Origin: Drosophila miranda
Lineage: Eukaryota > Arthropoda > Insecta > Diptera > Drosophilidae
Direction: 5' to 3'
Length of the DNA: 64,000 nucleotides
NCBI RefSeq assembly: GCF_003369915.1
Contig: NW_022881625.1
Location: forward strand, 2,914,001 to 2,978,000
A program made the translations under genes and the position numbers. The notes beneath the pieces are model-generated. The model searched no databases. It saw only the letters and a program-made list of their open reading frames with translations, and was not told the DNA's origin. Positions 36,712-49,591 of this stretch are shown piece after piece; position 1 is the first letter of the stretch, and the number at the start of each line of letters is the position of its first letter.

Positions 36712-38038
36712 CTACAAAATATTTTCTAACGTCTTATTTAATAATTTAATTTTTTGGTACATTATTTGGAGAGCCATGAACACTACAGTTGTAGCATAAT
36801 ATACTGGGTTTCTGTTGAAATCTTCTTTAAACGATACTTTCATTATATTTATAAAAATTGTTGATAAATGCTTGCCACGTTCCTCGAAGGTATTGCTGTT
36901 CATGTTGTTAAAACATATTGGTTCGTTTCTAAATTCGAAATGTTTTTCAACAGCGCGTAATAATTTCATTATTTCATTTTTAATGATTTCTTTAACTTTA
37001 TCAGACATTGGGTAGTCGGGCAAGTTGTCTACCGACTTCGTAGCCTCAAAGATACTCTTGTAATTTTCTTTCCTGTATTCCTTGACATACATATTTGACA
37101 ACAACACATACTCATGTATATCATTTTTTAGGATAACCTTTTTGAGGTGGGGCAGATCCCACAATATGGTGAATTTTCCCCTTACACTTTTGCACGGCAT
37201 GAAATTTGCCAAGCAGTGGTCGGATCCAACTGCCAACAGTTGACTTGACAAGCCCCCACTCTCAACCTCCCTCAATACTAAATCGAGTCCTTCCTTGACC
37301 GCATTCCTGCCTAGTGCAGATGTTTTGGAAACGGGACAAATGTGGAAATAAAAATAATGAATTTCATTCCCGTTAATTGGGATTGCAGCGACTGCAAGAA
37401 TTTTCCATTTATGTACCGGTCCTTTTTTTGCATATTGGTACCACGGCATGTGATACTCATCCATGTAAATGGAAAATTCTGAGTCGCTTAGTTTCTGTAA
37501 ATTTACAGTCATGTTAATGCGTCCATTCATTATGTTTCCTTGCATTTTCAGTTCTTCCAATGCGTCCGGTACCAGATTTTCGGGGGCCTGTACCTTTGTG
37601 CAATTCATTGCTCGCTTGAAGGCGACCAATATCGTTGACCAGATCATCGTTACCGACGATACCTGGAGAAAGAAAAGTCTGGTTCACCTGCTCCAATGTA
37701 ATTGCCACAATCTACTCACCTTCAGTGTCGTCGTCGTCAACATCCATAGGCAATGTACTAACCAGCCGGTCCAGCGGTCCACACGGCAGATGTTCCTCTG
37801 CCTCTTTGTCCTGATACGGCTCGAACAGATTGAGTTCATTTATGTCCTCATCGAAACACGACAATTGCGACGGCTCCAACAGATTGAGTTCATTTATGTC
37901 CTCATCGAAACACGACAATTGCGACGGCTCGAACATATCTTCCTCTATGTCCTGATACGGCTCGAACAGATTGAGTTCCTTTATGTCCTCATCGAAACAC
38001 GACAATTTATGCATTTCTGAATCTATCTTTTTATCCAT
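36712..38038 (-). pseudogene. Uncharacterised transposase-like gene with acidic repeats, unit B
   Basis: Exon 1 (38038-37720) opens MDKKIDSEMHKLSCFDEDI and holds three copies of an acidic repeat with core LSCFDEDINELNL(F/L)EP. A GT-AG intron (37663-37719) with a good donor (GTGAGT) and a pyrimidine-rich acceptor leads to exon 2. The splice keeps the frame into DDLVNDIGRLQASNELHK; a one-base insertion near 37592-37597 then shifts out of the long frame, which is open from 37647 to 36712. That frame has FSIYMDEYHMPW, KWKILAVAAIPI, LLAVGSDHCLANFMP and ILWDLPHLKKVILKND. Spaced acidic sites plus a DLPHL block recall RNase H-fold transposases (P-type is one thought), but I cannot assign a family. 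The same one-base break occurs in unit C. Confidence 0.5.
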
Positions 38039-38487
38039 CTTGGCGCGGTTCTTGGGTTACTCTTATTAACTTATTTCACTCTTTTCTCTATTTTTGTCTA
38101 TCGTCGAATAACTCGCAGTATAATATCGCATAAAACCTATCGCAGTATTATATCGCAGAATAATATCGCATAAAACTAATTGCAATATAATATCTCGATC
38201 GGTTAGGGTTAATATATGTTGCCTTACAATTATTTTATTTTTTTATTTTTATACATGTTGAAATCAGGAAACACTCGACGCGGAATTATGTGATATTTAT
38301 CGGTCCGTATCGTATAGCAACAAAATATCTGTAAACGTTCTTCCTTCTTGATCGTCGTATTCGAATAAATGTGTGTTGGCATATCGAGTACATTGGTATT
38401 TCTTATAATACTATCGATGAGTAAATACCAAAACCATACATGCCCCGTTATTTAAAACATAAATAAAGAACACAAAATAAGACAAAG
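38039..38487. promoter_or_regulatory. Divergent spacer between the minus and plus genes, unit B
   Basis: This 449-bp gap separates two head-to-head genes and should hold both promoters. It contains several copies of TATCGCA(G)TATAATATCGCATAAAA at 38115-38190 and a TATCGATGA block resembling the DRE/BEAF site. An inverted repeat TGGTATTT...AAATACCA spans about 38393-38430. No TATA or initiator is certain. The functional reading is inference. Confidence 0.45.
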
Positions 38488-39753
38488 ATGTACATTAATT
38501 TGGGAGGTGTAAGAATTGACGGGGTGGACAGTGCCCTTGTTAATGTATTATGCGGGGTATACTGGGACCATCTGCAAGGCCGGAAAGTGCAAAGCCCGAA
38601 AGCACAGGAAATTGACAACATGACGTTGTCGTTCGGTGGAGCCCAAGTTTGCGACATAAGTGCAGCAGGAGTGATTAATTTGTACTTTTTTTTCTGGACC
38701 ATCAACGTAAGGGTAAGTAAATTAGTTACATTTATATTATATTCTTCTAATAATGTATTCCATTCAGCGGGGACGACGCACGCGAAGTATGCTGAGCCTG
38801 TTAACCCGGTGCAGAATATTTCTGTTCTGATGATATCTCAGGCTATTGAGGATATTGACAACAATATGAACGGTGATACGGAGGAGTCGGCCACAACTCA
38901 GGATATTGAGGATATTGACAATATGCACGGTGATACGGAGGAGTCGGCCACAACTCAGGATATTGAGGATATTGACAACAATATGAACGGTCATACAGAG
39001 GAGTCGGCCACAACTCACGATATTGAGGATATTGACAATATGCACGGTGATACGGAGGAGTCGGCCACAACTCAGGATATTGAGGATATTGAAAACAATA
39101 TGCACGGTCATACGGAGGAGTCGGCCACAACTCACGATATTGAGGAGAATATTGACAACATTTCTGACAATATTCCGAATATTTCTGATTGTACAGTCAA
39201 TGATATGGAGTGTACTATTTCTGATGAAATATATGATTCGTCTGAGCCAGTGCACCACGTGGAGGAGAAGCAGGAGCAGGAGGTTCGGGAGGATCCGGAC
39301 TTAAGTAAGTAAATAAGTAAAATTTAAAAAAAATACATATAATAACTTCTTAATTCTCCAGACATGTTTACTGAAGACATTCTTAGTACTGAAAGTGGAA
39401 AGGACAATTTGAAAACACCGATTTCCCCTAAGGCTTCGCCCCCGTGCATGGCTGCAAGTGCAAACTATGCGGCAAAATGATTGGAAGGCTGAGCACCTTG
39501 GGAAACCACGTAATGAACCAACATTACACAGCAATAAGAGGTATGGTTTCAAGGAATTCGAAGACAATGCAAAAAATTGCTGCCGTTTTTAAGGAAAAAA
39601 AAAGTGACCATGTTAAGACTATCAGAGGAAACTGGGGTGCCGGCCGAGTATTTGAGGGCGATAGTCATGTGCAGCGATGACTATAAAAAAATTGGGTGCA
39701 GCTTGTGGTCCGCCAAGACGGATGCAGAGAAGCTGAAGGACATTAACCAATAA
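38488..39753 (+). pseudogene. Acidic-repeat C2H2-like zinc-finger gene, unit B
   Basis: I do not recognise the family. Exon 1 starts MYINLGGVRIDGVDS and ends at a GTAAGT donor near 38713; exon 2 follows ATTCAG at about 38767. It encodes five tandem acidic repeats of 19-20 residues (core DIEDIDNxMxGDTEESATTQ), then a Glu-rich stretch. A second intron (GTAAGT near 39305 to CTCCAG at 39361) leads to FTEDILSTESGKDN and a C-x2-C-x12-H-x4-H finger (CKLCGKMIGRLSTLGNHVMNQH). The C-terminus has EETGVPAEYLRAIVMC and ends DINQ. In this copy the T-run in exon 1 has eight Ts, so splicing would leave the frame, though unspliced reading stays open to 39312. One base lost at 39440 also shifts the finger. Likely an accessory DNA-binding protein of the same element as the minus gene; inference. 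Confidence 0.55.
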
Positions 39754-40746
39754 CTGTTTCGTTTTTTAATTTTAATATTTGATTTGGCTTGAGTAGACTG
39801 ATCCAGAGAAGCTGAAGGACATCAACCAATAACTGTTTCGTTTTTTAATTTTAATATTTGATTTGAGTAGAAAAACTCGCCTGTTATTCGTAAATGTAAC
39901 GACTGAAAATAAACTTATTGACAAAAAAGGGAGGAGTATTTATATTGTGTGGGCGCCTTTGGGCCAAGAAATCATCAAAGTTATTCACGTCGCACAGTTT
40001 GGGAAAAAACTGGACTGGAGTGGAGTCGACTGGAGGGACTGCAATGACACTTGCCGGCTGGCGGCCTCTTGGAAATTTTAAGCCTCGTTAAGCTTCTGGT
40101 CAACCGCCTGGCTGGTCTGCTTGAGCGCTCCATCGAATGGATTAACCTTCATATTATTATTAATATATATTATATTATATTAATCCTAAGTGCTTCCTGT
40201 GATTTTATGTAAATTTGTACACGGGGAACAGAGGACTCCAAAGAGACCTCTCGAGCAGCAATTCAATGTACAAATGACAGGTTGGCTGTGACACAAAACA
40301 GCAGATTAAGGAAGATGTAAAGCCAAGCAAAAATATACCCCCCCCCCCCCTCCCCCACACCCCTTAACCCTTAACCCTTAACTCCTTAATCCCAGAATGG
40401 TAGCCAACATTTCGGCCACACCAAGGAGTATGGTGGCATGGTAGTTATCGCAAGTCCTATCCCAAACCAACAAAGCCGATCAACTATTGCAAGTCGCAGC
40501 TCTGCCCAGGGAAAGTACGTCACCTGACCTGTGATTCGAAACACAACATCGAAGTGGGCCCTGAACTATCACTTGGAGCCGTTCAGAACTGGCTCTGGAA
40601 ATCATTCAGTACGAATATCTGGAGAGAGCGGCACAACACAGAGAACGGCAGCAAATATCGAAAGCACAGGGAACATAAAGTAAATAAAAATACAAATACA
40701 AAACAAAGCCCATGAACGAATATTTCCTCACAGGTGCTGGAATAAG
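39754..40746. other. 3' flank of the zinc-finger gene and upstream region of gene X, unit B
   Basis: It begins with a local duplication of about 85 bp covering AGAAGCTGAAGGACAT...TTTGATTTG. A 72-codon plus frame (39863-40081, MSRKTRLLFVNV...LAASWKF) follows; it is identical in unit C and may be the tail of a mobile-element gene. Near 40150-40190 an AT-rich TATTATATTA tract replaces about 215 bp present in unit C. A poly-C tract and CCCTTAA triplets lie at 40336-40384. The rest is the upstream region of gene X copy C. Confidence 0.5.
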
Positions 40747-41740
40747 ATGAATCCAACTATTAAAAATCCACGTTCCCCATTCACCCGCTCGCGGGGTATT
40801 TTCGGATCCATGGGATCCTTCGTCTTTACCGACCAGCAGCAGCAGCAGCAGCAGCAGCCGGGGCTGCAGGTCCCCCCGAAGGTTCCGCCGACAAGAATGG
40901 ACTCAATGCGATGCCCTTTCTAGGCCAAATCCACACCAGTCCTCTGCTGTCCCGCCCAATGGGTCCAATAGGTCACGCTCACCCCCCCCACCTTCCCTCC
41001 GATGAGGGATTCGGCTGCCCTGCAGATTCAATGCTGTGCCACAGATGGCTTCGATGGGACCACCGCCCGTGTTGAGCTCCCTCTGGACAGGCGGCGCTTC
41101 TCCGGACAGCCGCGGAAACTACTACGACGACCCTCACGAAGAGTACTCCGACTGCCGCTTCGAGGGCGACTACGAGGGCGACTACTCGATGCCCACCGAG
41201 GAGGACCAAGAGGAGGAGTCGTGCTCCTGTCTGAGCCAGAGCGAGTTCAGCTCGATAGAGCGCACCGAGTCGGACTCGGAGTGGGAGGAGCTCTCCGACG
41301 GCCTTTCCCCCAGGGTCTCCCCGCTGGAGTCCCTCGGCGCAGTCGTGCTCGCCACAATGCAGCCGGAGCACCGTCAGCGCATGGTGGCCTTGTACCACCT
41401 CGTCTTGGAGACCGCTGTGGTCAAGATGCTGGTGCTGCAGCTGCTGTGCTGCGCGGTGTTCTGGCTGGTCGAGAAGACCGTGGGCTTCAACGAAACCGTC
41501 GGCTCGAAGCGCCACCGATTGTGGAACAGCAAGTTCAAGCTGCGCACCATCCAGCGCCAGTTGCTGTGGCGCATGGCCAATGCCCGGGGCGACGAGACGC
41601 TCGTCTTCTTTGCCGTGCTCATGACCACGCCCTGGCTGTTCTCCCTCAGCCTCCTGGGATTCATCCTATCCCTGGCGGCGCTCCTGAAGAAGACCGTCGA
41701 GCAGCTGGTGTTCCAGATACGCCTGCACCTCGTGCTCTAG
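40747..41740 (+). pseudogene. Gene X copy C, with alternative 5' end
   Basis: The start MNPTIKNPRSPFTRSRGIFG leads into eight glutamines and PGLQ, then joins the shared body at GTCCCCCC. In this copy that joins in a frame that stops at 40922 (CPF then TAG). The stretch encoding FRWVSGSSPDSP and QDITYP is missing, so the sequence jumps from GATGAGGGATTC to GGCTGCCCTGCAG. From an internal Met at 41036 the core frame is open for 234 residues through the acidic region and both hydrophobic segments to RLHLVL. Unless an internal start or splicing rescues it, the copy is broken. Confidence 0.7.
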
Positions 41741-42575
41741 GGGCAGCCATCGAGCAGAAAGCAGCAAGTAGTATCCAATCACACACTGACAGAAGACACA
41801 CGGCCACACGCCCGACACTCCACCCCTCCCCACAGAGATGTTTGCACTTCCATTTGGGCATCTATTTTCGTTGATGCCAGCATCGCAATACACGGAATCG
41901 TCTCTCCATTTTTGGCCGCAATGAAAATAGATACCGAAATATTCGAAATTCAAAGTCAATTCCCACGAGAGAGAGCGAGACAGGCCTTCTTATTTTGTTT
42001 TACGGCCTTTCTTTCTTCTGCCTTTGGCATCGCCCACTCCACTCTCTTTATTTTTCTTGCATTAAATTGGCAATAATATGAACTCGCCTTCTCTATCTGC
42101 TTAGTAGTATTCCCCAGCCTCCTGGGATTCATCCTGTCCCTGGCGGCGCTCCTGAAGAAGACCGTCGAGCAGCTGGTTTTTCAGATACGCCTGCACCTCG
42201 TGCTCTAGGGGCAGCCATCGAGCAGAAAGCAGCAAGCAGTATCCAATCACACACTGACAGAAGACACACGGCAACACGCCCGACACTCCACCCCTCCCCT
42301 CAGAGATGTTTGCACTTCCATTTGGGCATCTATTTTCGTTGATGCTGGCATCGCAATACTTGGAATCGTCTCTCCGTTTTTAGCCGCAATGAAAATAGAT
42401 ACCGAAATATTCGAAATTCAAAGTCAATTCCCACGAGAGAGAGCGAGACAGGCCTTCTTATTTTGGTTTACGGCCTTTCTTTCTTCTGCCTTTGGCATCG
42501 CCCACTCCACTCTCTTTATTTTTCTTGCATTAAATTGGCAATCGCCTTCTCTTTCTGCTTAGTAGTATTCCCCTG
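41647..42575 (+). repeat. Tandem duplication of the gene X 3' end, unit C
   Basis: The second copy starts at CAGCCTCCTGGG (42115), about 20 bases later than in units A and B, so its front edge has been trimmed since the units separated. It includes the stop codon and 3' flank. Confidence 0.85.
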
Positions 42576-43472
42576 TCGACGATAGCCCGCATCCTCTGCG
42601 TTCCAGAATCTGCGGAAGTTTCCAGCGGGGGCTACTGGCGTGCATCAGCCGTCGAGTAGATTAAATGGGTACTCTGCCAGCATATATGTACTATGTGTGT
42701 GTGCCCAACTAACGCAGACAACTGCGTTCTAGAATGAAATATTAATTCATTGGATACGCACACACAGATCCCCCTTCATCGCTCTCTGTTTCCCTCGGAG
42801 GGTGGCAGGGTACTGGGTGTCTACGCTGCTCGGCGCTGGCCTGTATCTAATCGCGCCTGCCTTGCTGTGTACCCACTGTAGATGCATATGTACATACAGT
42901 TGTTAATCAATGTCCGTTGATTGTCGCATCGTTGCTTGGAAGTGGAATCCCCCTAATATTAAAGCTGGGATCCTATGCCAGAGCAGAACGCTATACTTTT
43001 CATATCCCACATTGGGTTTCCTTAACCAATCCCATAACTTTCGACATTGGCAATGGGGCTTCATCAGCATTCGTTCGCTCACAGTCATTATCATAATGAT
43101 GATGATAATGATAATAATGTGCATGTGTGTGGTGTGTGACTCTCGTTTAGGACCTGAGCTCAAAAGTGCAATGCACGGCAGAAAAATCAACACGAGCTGA
43201 TTCAAGGGGTAAAGATATGTATCTTTGGCACACCGAAGTGCCGACACTCTTTCAATTCAAGCTTGTTCACAGCCCAGCGATTCGCAAATGCGGCCAATGA
43301 GTATGTGTTGTGAGTATATAACAGCCCATCCGATCCGATCAGGCGATTCATCAGTGAAGATTTTCTCTCCTTTCGCTTTTCTGCATAGTGGGGTCCCAAG
43401 TGTGGGAAAAGCCACGAGGGCGTGAAACTCAAGAAAAGCATGAAGAAAATTACGAATGAACCGGTGACTAGC
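42576..43472. other. Spacer between gene X and painless, unit C
   Basis: Same content as the corresponding spacers of units A and B, with plus-strand TATATAA at 43315 and the initiator-like A at 43353. No complete gene. Confidence 0.6.
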
Positions 43473-45020
43473 TCATGATCTTCCTCGAGCGAACCGACTG
43501 CCCTTGTTCAACTGGGACGATGAGGTCTGAGCGTGTCCATCTCGGCCAGTGAGAACTTGCTCGTAGCGGGTCAGCAGATTGGTGCGGACAATGGCGCCGT
43601 TCAGTTCCGCCTTGGCCTTGATGGCCTGTGGGAAAAGAGAGGGGAGAAAACAGTTGGATAAAGCCGAGGAAGAAAAGGAAATATAAACCCATCTGAGTAT
43701 CGCTGACAGCCAGACCATTCAGGAGATTGAACAGCACAATGGTCATGAAGAACACAAAGAGCAGGAAGATCAGGTAAGTGTAGACGCTGTCAAACTTTAT
43801 GTCACCGGCATCAAATTCTCCCGTGAGCATCACAATCGTCTTGATGGGCACGGAGAATGTGTTGAAGTGACCATCATCTTCTCCCTCCTTTGCTGGCTCT
43901 GGCGTGCTGTCCTTCGGAGAGGAGCAGTCCACCTGGGGCTTGCCAAACAGTACGTAGAAGCACAGACTAAACGTAAGCACAAAGATCGAGTAGAGAGCAA
44001 AGCTCTTGATGAAGCTGCTGGAGACGGCGCGCAGCATGAGCATGTGCGTCGAAATTGAGAGTACTGGAAGGGAGCCAACCAGCAGGCAGAACTCCACGGA
44101 CACCAGCAGAATGGTGAAGACGGCCAGTATGCGCTGCGTCTCCTTGTCGTAGCTGGCTTCCATGCAGGTTAGGATCGACAAGACAATGAGAGCCACCTCC
44201 ATCAGGTTCGTGATGGACCTGAAGTACAGCAGCGGCGACATGGCAAGCTGTATGACCTCTCGGATCATGAGATACACAATCCCTATCCAAGAGAACAGGC
44301 CGAAGAGGGCAGTCAGGCCCGTGTGGTCGCTTTCGTGGAACTTAAGGAGCGTATGCGTGATAATGGAGGCAGTGAAGAGAGAGTAAAGTAGAAAGTGCTC
44401 CTCCAGCACTTTCAGGTCCATCTCCTGTATGGGAAGATCTCCGAACGCGCTTCTCGCCCCGATGTACGCTCCCTGCCGTAGAAGCTCCTGTGCCACCTTT
44501 GTGTTGCGATACTTGACCGCATAGGAGAGTGGCAACAGGCCAGCCTTGTCCGCCTCATGTCCACACGATCGCTCTCGAGCAGCAGCTGGAAGCAGCGCTG
44601 GTGGTCACAGAAGTCGTCCAGCGGCTGCTCACCCAGGCGACTGATAACCGCGTTCAGCAGCTTGGAATGCGATGTCAGCCTCAGCTGCGGATGCTTCAAC
44701 AGCTTCTCTAGCGCCCTGGGGTTGCCCCAGATTACGGCCAACTCCACGGGGCTGATGTCGCTCAATTTTGAAGGATTAATGTTGATGCCCGTCTCGAGGA
44801 TGGCCTCAAAGGCTCGCTGCTTGCCCCGCTTGATACTCTCCGCCAGCAGGGACTGATACTCCTCCTGGTTGGCATTGCATTGGTTGTCTGCGTTTCCGCT
44901 GTCGTTCTGGTGGTACTCCGCGAACTGTTGCTCGAACTGGTTCTCGTCTCCGTCCCGATTAGCGAGGGCTGCGCTCAACTGGCCCTGCGGATCGATGAAA
45001 CCGCAGTTGTTAGAGCTCAT
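43473..45020 (-). pseudogene. pain: painless copy C, deleted and frameshifted
   Basis: This copy shares every major lesion of copy B: ANRD joined to GDENQFEQQ, the four-base loss after VD near 44556, the LEEHF-LLYSLFTAS deletion removing the first membrane segment, the shortened pre-pore loop and the missing C-terminus. The intron is at 43626-43692. Only scattered substitutions separate B and C, for example a Gly/His difference (GNPRALEK versus GNHRALEK), as expected for a recent unit duplication. Confidence 0.85.
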
Positions 45021-47335
45021 TCTGCTGTCTGCAAAGAGTCAAGTGAGAATGGGGAGGATGAGCTATGTCTATGTGGGATTTCGTTAATCTTATCCAATCC
45101 ACGCTGCGTATGAGTAACTTCTAATGCCGTTTCTATGAAAATGATGCCAGAACCCGCATTGTTAGAGCTCTGCTCTGGTCAATGGAGGGAGGTCTGACCC
45201 AACAGACGGTTTCTGTACAGACCTTGAAATGGCCGAAACAAAAGCATGAGAGTGGACCGACCCCCGCAACAAACGGTATTTGACAACGCTTCATGCTACG
45301 ATGATTTTCACACAAATGACTGTCTTTCCATGGAGCTGGCCAGCAGCTGGAGGCAGAGCCACAGTCAGAGCCACAGTCACAGCCACATCCGCAGCCGAAA
45401 GCTAACCCCACAGGTTTCTCGAAAAATAAAAACCAAATCTTCGTTTTAAGTGCAATTAAAGAAAGCGTCTTTAAGTGGTTTTTGTGGTACCCGAACTACA
45501 GACTTAATTTTCCCTCCCGTGTAGTTATTAAATTATAGCAATCCAACTGAAGACAAGGTAAGACAAGGCCTGAGAAGTACTCAGGGAGTGGCTTGATTGT
45601 TTAAAGTGATCTACAAATTTGAATCAAGTTTGGTGTTCGATCTCGCTCGCCTTTTGGTATATCAAAACTTAACGATCATAAAGAATAATCATAAAATAAT
45701 CGACACATCAACATCAATTAGCAATCAATTGGTTACGCTTTATGCTTTGAATACTGTTCCGAATGGAGCTTTAGATGAAGCCCTGGGCAGTGCTGAAATC
45801 TTGCGATTTATAGGCGGCTCTTTTCGTAAATTTCAAGGCGGCTTCTTCTGTGGGATCTGATCCCTCCAGCCGTCAGCTCAACGTCTTCTCCGCTCTGTTG
45901 TGTTCTGTTCTGTTCTGTTCCGTCTGTCTGCTGTCTGCTTTGATGCTTGAAATGTGTGAGAAATCGGCTAATCACACATGAGACCTGGCTAATTTGAATA
46001 TTCCCCCACTGATTGTTTATCAATAGCCTACGAATTGGGAATCAGGAAACATCGTCTTCTCTTTTGTAGGTAGCTCTTCGGCTAATGTTGCTTTAGTATG
46101 CAAACAAATTGAGGATTATAAATGACGCCCCTGGGGTCAAAATTTGTCGTTGATAAGATAAACAGAATCGCACAATCACCTTCCTTAATTGGCCCTTTAT
46201 TTGATATTTTCTTGTCTCCCATCTTAACCTCTTCCCCATTCTGGTATTTGTTTTTCCACCTGAGTACGAGTATTTGCCCAAGCAATTGACAAACAACTTC
46301 ATTGTTTGTCCAAGCTGAAGCTCGACCCAAAGTCTTACTAAGACATCGGTTGACAGAATGGCGTAATATCACAATAATTAACAGAAAACTTAACAGCAAA
46401 CGATTTCAAAAGTGAGCAACGCCTCTCTCAGTCGCATCTGACCCTAGCAATTAAGAGCACTACTTTCAGAAATATTGATGTAGTCAAGGTAATCTATACT
46501 TATTGCGAAAAGCTTCGGAAAACACAAATTGCCCTTAAACTCTTAAACATTTGCTTCATCTACGGAAACCAGTCGAAATCACAGAGTATATGGAGTCTGG
46601 AGTGGAATTTTATTCCCCCTTCTCTTGCAGCTCACATATGTATATACTATAACCCTGGTAAAAAAAAAAGTAATCGTATCACTCTTGAATTTGAGAATAA
46701 ATTTTGTCACAAAGGAAATGGAGTCCAACGACATTATTACTAGTTTTAAAAGAAAAATAATAATGAGATTATCTTCATTCGCGATTCGAAAACTGTTTCG
46801 ACTTCTCATTTTTCGTTTGAGTGAATTTATATTTATAAACCTTTTAGCCCTGTTCTTCTTTTTGTCTGTGGGAACATCTGGAATTTGGAGACTGAGAGAG
46901 CTGCAGCCTAGGAAATGGCCCAACAAAATTGGCTCTGAGTTGCACACCGAATCCTCTACTAAAGTTCTTTGTGTTGGTGCAGCTGCAAAAGTGAAATCAG
47001 CAAATGACAACACTTCGGAAAGAGTAAGTAGAATGGGGACAGACGTGATTAATGTAAAGTTTTTAACGCGATAAACTGAATATGTATATGTCCAGCTGCA
47101 CAGGATCAGCCGCGTTTCTCCGATACGATATATACGTACTGTCTTACACTGCTATAACATTCTCACATGATATTTAACCATACCCTTCCCGAATACGTGA
47201 TGTGATCAGATCGAGAGACCCTCTAGCTGCGTGGGAGGAGGAGAGCAGAGTAAACACTAAACTAAATTGCTTGTCCATAAAGTCTGTTTTTTGGCAAACT
47301 GTGCTTGGATTGTTTATCCAATTTATGGCATTATT
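45021..47335. other. Upstream and anonymous DNA, unit C
   Basis: This is the counterpart of 32156-34470 with few differences. The possible membrane-anchor exon starts at 46718 (MESNDIITSF) and is open to 47074. Nothing else is recognisable. Confidence 0.5.
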
Positions 47336-48021
47336 ATACCCGATACTCAAAATGAGTATTGGGGTATATTAGATTTGTCGTAAAAGTGGATGTGTGTAAC
47401 ATCCAGAAGGAATCGTTTCCGACCCCATAAAGTATATACATTCTTGATCAGCATCAATAGCCGAGTCGATTGAGCCATGTCTGTCTGTCCGTCTGTCCGT
47501 CCGTCCGTCTGTCCGTCCGTCCGTCTGTCCGTCTGTCCGTCCCCTTCAGCGCCTAGTGCTCAAAGACTATAAGAGCTATAGCAACGATGTTTTGGATCCA
47601 GACTTCTGTGATATGTCACTGCTACAAGAAAATTTCAAAACTTTGCCCCGCCCACTTCCGCTCCCACAAAGGGCGATAATCTGTGGCATCCACAATTTCG
47701 ACGATACGAGAAAACCAAAAACGCAGAATCGTAGAAGATGACTATATCTTCTAGAGTGCAAAACCTGAACCAGATCTTATAATTATTATAGCCAGAATCA
47801 AGAAAACAATTTCATTCTTTCTCGCTCTGTCTCTCTCTAACACACAGGTTTCATGGTCGGTTTTGCCAATTGCAAAATATGAGTTCAAGGATCTCAGAAC
47901 CCATAAGAGCTAGAGCAAACAAATTTGGTATCCACACTCCTGTGATATCGGATCTTGACCGTTTTGTGTCAAAATTTCGCCACACCCCCTTCCGCCCCCA
48001 CAAAGAACGAAAATCTGTTGC
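47336..48021 (+). mobile_element. DINE-1-like element, 3' truncated, unit C
   Basis: Same element and truncation point as 34471-35140, except that the CTGTCCGT core has expanded by about 16 bases (near 47480-47540). Confidence 0.65.
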
Positions 48022-49222
48022 AGACCAGATCTGCAGTAAGATCGGTCCTTGTTTGTGAGTTAATCATTTTTAGTTTTTCAAAATCTAAAGTTAGTTGATC
48101 CACCTTAAATTTTTCTTATATGTTTGTTTTTATAATCTAATATAACCTAATTGAACTTATATATTTATTAATACAACTTTTGCTCACGAGCTATCCGGTA
48201 GGGGTCGTCCTTCTTAGTTTGGCTGACAGATCTTCGAACGGGTCTGCCTTCTTGATTTGGCTGACAGGTCTTCGAACGGGTCTTCCTTCTTAAATTTCTT
48301 TGTTTAACTGGGTCTTCTGGGGTCTTCCTTCTTTGGTTTAGCTGATAGTTTCACTTTCTTTGTGTTTTGGTTTGGTTGGTTTTGTTTAAAAATTTGTTTT
48401 TTTTTTTTTTTGTATTTTTGAATTGTCTTGATTAGCTTTTGTATTTATTTGTATTTTGTATTGTATTTGTATTTGTATTTGTATTGTATATTGTATTTAT
48501 TTTTGCACCCCCTAAGCTCCGGTTTGTTTCCTTTTTATCTCACTTTTTCTTATCTTATATCTCACAGTCACTCCGCGTGTTTATATCTAAAGGATTTATT
48601 CCATTAATTAATTGTCCTTCGGGTTTCGGCACGACGCAACACTTTTATTATTCGGTGCTTTTTATACAACATCGCCCCACGTTGGGCGCCAATTAAATAA
48701 CTGCGGTAGCGGATTGTGTTTTTAAAAAGTTTTTATTTTACTTCTAACTTCACTGATATAGATTTAAGTAGAGGGTCAGAAAGGATTCCGGGCAAAGGGT
48801 TTGCGCGATCTTAATTTTTAGCTCGACTTTGCGGTGTCGCTTCTGGATCAAGACTGACTTGAACTTTCTGATCTTTGCATCGTTGATCCCTTTCGGGAAT
48901 AGTTTTTCTATAAACATTTCAATTGATTTCGCCATCCCGAGTATTGGATTTCGTCATCCAAAGAGAGAACTGTAAAATGCCTAAAGTGCAGGATCTGCAG
49001 AAAGCCGGGAGTGAGATTGTTTATGAGAAGCCGGGTGTGGGCAAACATTGGTTTTCCATTTAGGCGAGTGTCAAATATTGGGATTGCGGCGGGAGCCCTT
49101 GAGATTGTACATCTTAGAAATCAATTAGGCGGAGGCCCAAGATTGAAATTGTTTTCGTTTTGGAAAGCCAAAGATTGTTTACAACTCGTATAAGAGCTCA
49201 ATAGAATTGGGTACGTTAACTT
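48022..49222 (-). mobile_element. LTR retrotransposon remnant, unit C
   Basis: Counterpart of the unit B remnant. The tRNA-Lys primer site is at 48674-48691 on the minus strand, with leader to the left and LTR to the right. Confidence 0.6.
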
Positions 49223-49480
49223 ACAGGCTGAAAATATTCTACATTCTACAGCTAAAAATCTTGTACAGGCTTCTACAGCTGAAAATCTTGTACAGGCTGA
49301 AATATTCTACATTCTACAGCTGAAAATCTTGTACAGGCTGAAAATATTCTACATTCTACATGTGAAAATCTTGTACAGGCTTCTACAGCTGAAAATCTTG
49401 TACAGGCTGAAATATTCTACATTCTACAGCTGAAAATCTTGTACAGGCTGAAAATATTCTACATTCTACAGCTGAAAATA
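49223..49480. repeat. 110-bp higher-order tandem repeat, unit C
   Basis: Same seven-subunit order and total length (258 bp) as in unit B, including the shared variant ACATGTGAAAATC in the fourth subunit. Confidence 0.9.
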
Positions 49481-49591
49481 CATTAATTATGTATAGTACA
49501 TGTATAATACATACTACATAAAATAAATAAAATAAAAAACAAATTATTATTATTGTTATTATTATTAAAATTAATATAATTATACTACATA

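Larger units (their letters stand above)
27909..40869 (+). repeat. Large tandem unit B (about 12.9 kb)
   Basis: Landmarks recur in unit C at nearly constant offset: gene X stop 28837 and 41740 (12,903), painless start 32155 and 45020 (12,865), minus-gene stop 36712 and 49592 (12,880). The edge is placed at the GTCCCCCCGAAGG block, where gene X homology between B, C and D begins. Sequence agreement by eye is very high, so the duplication is recent. Confidence 0.85.
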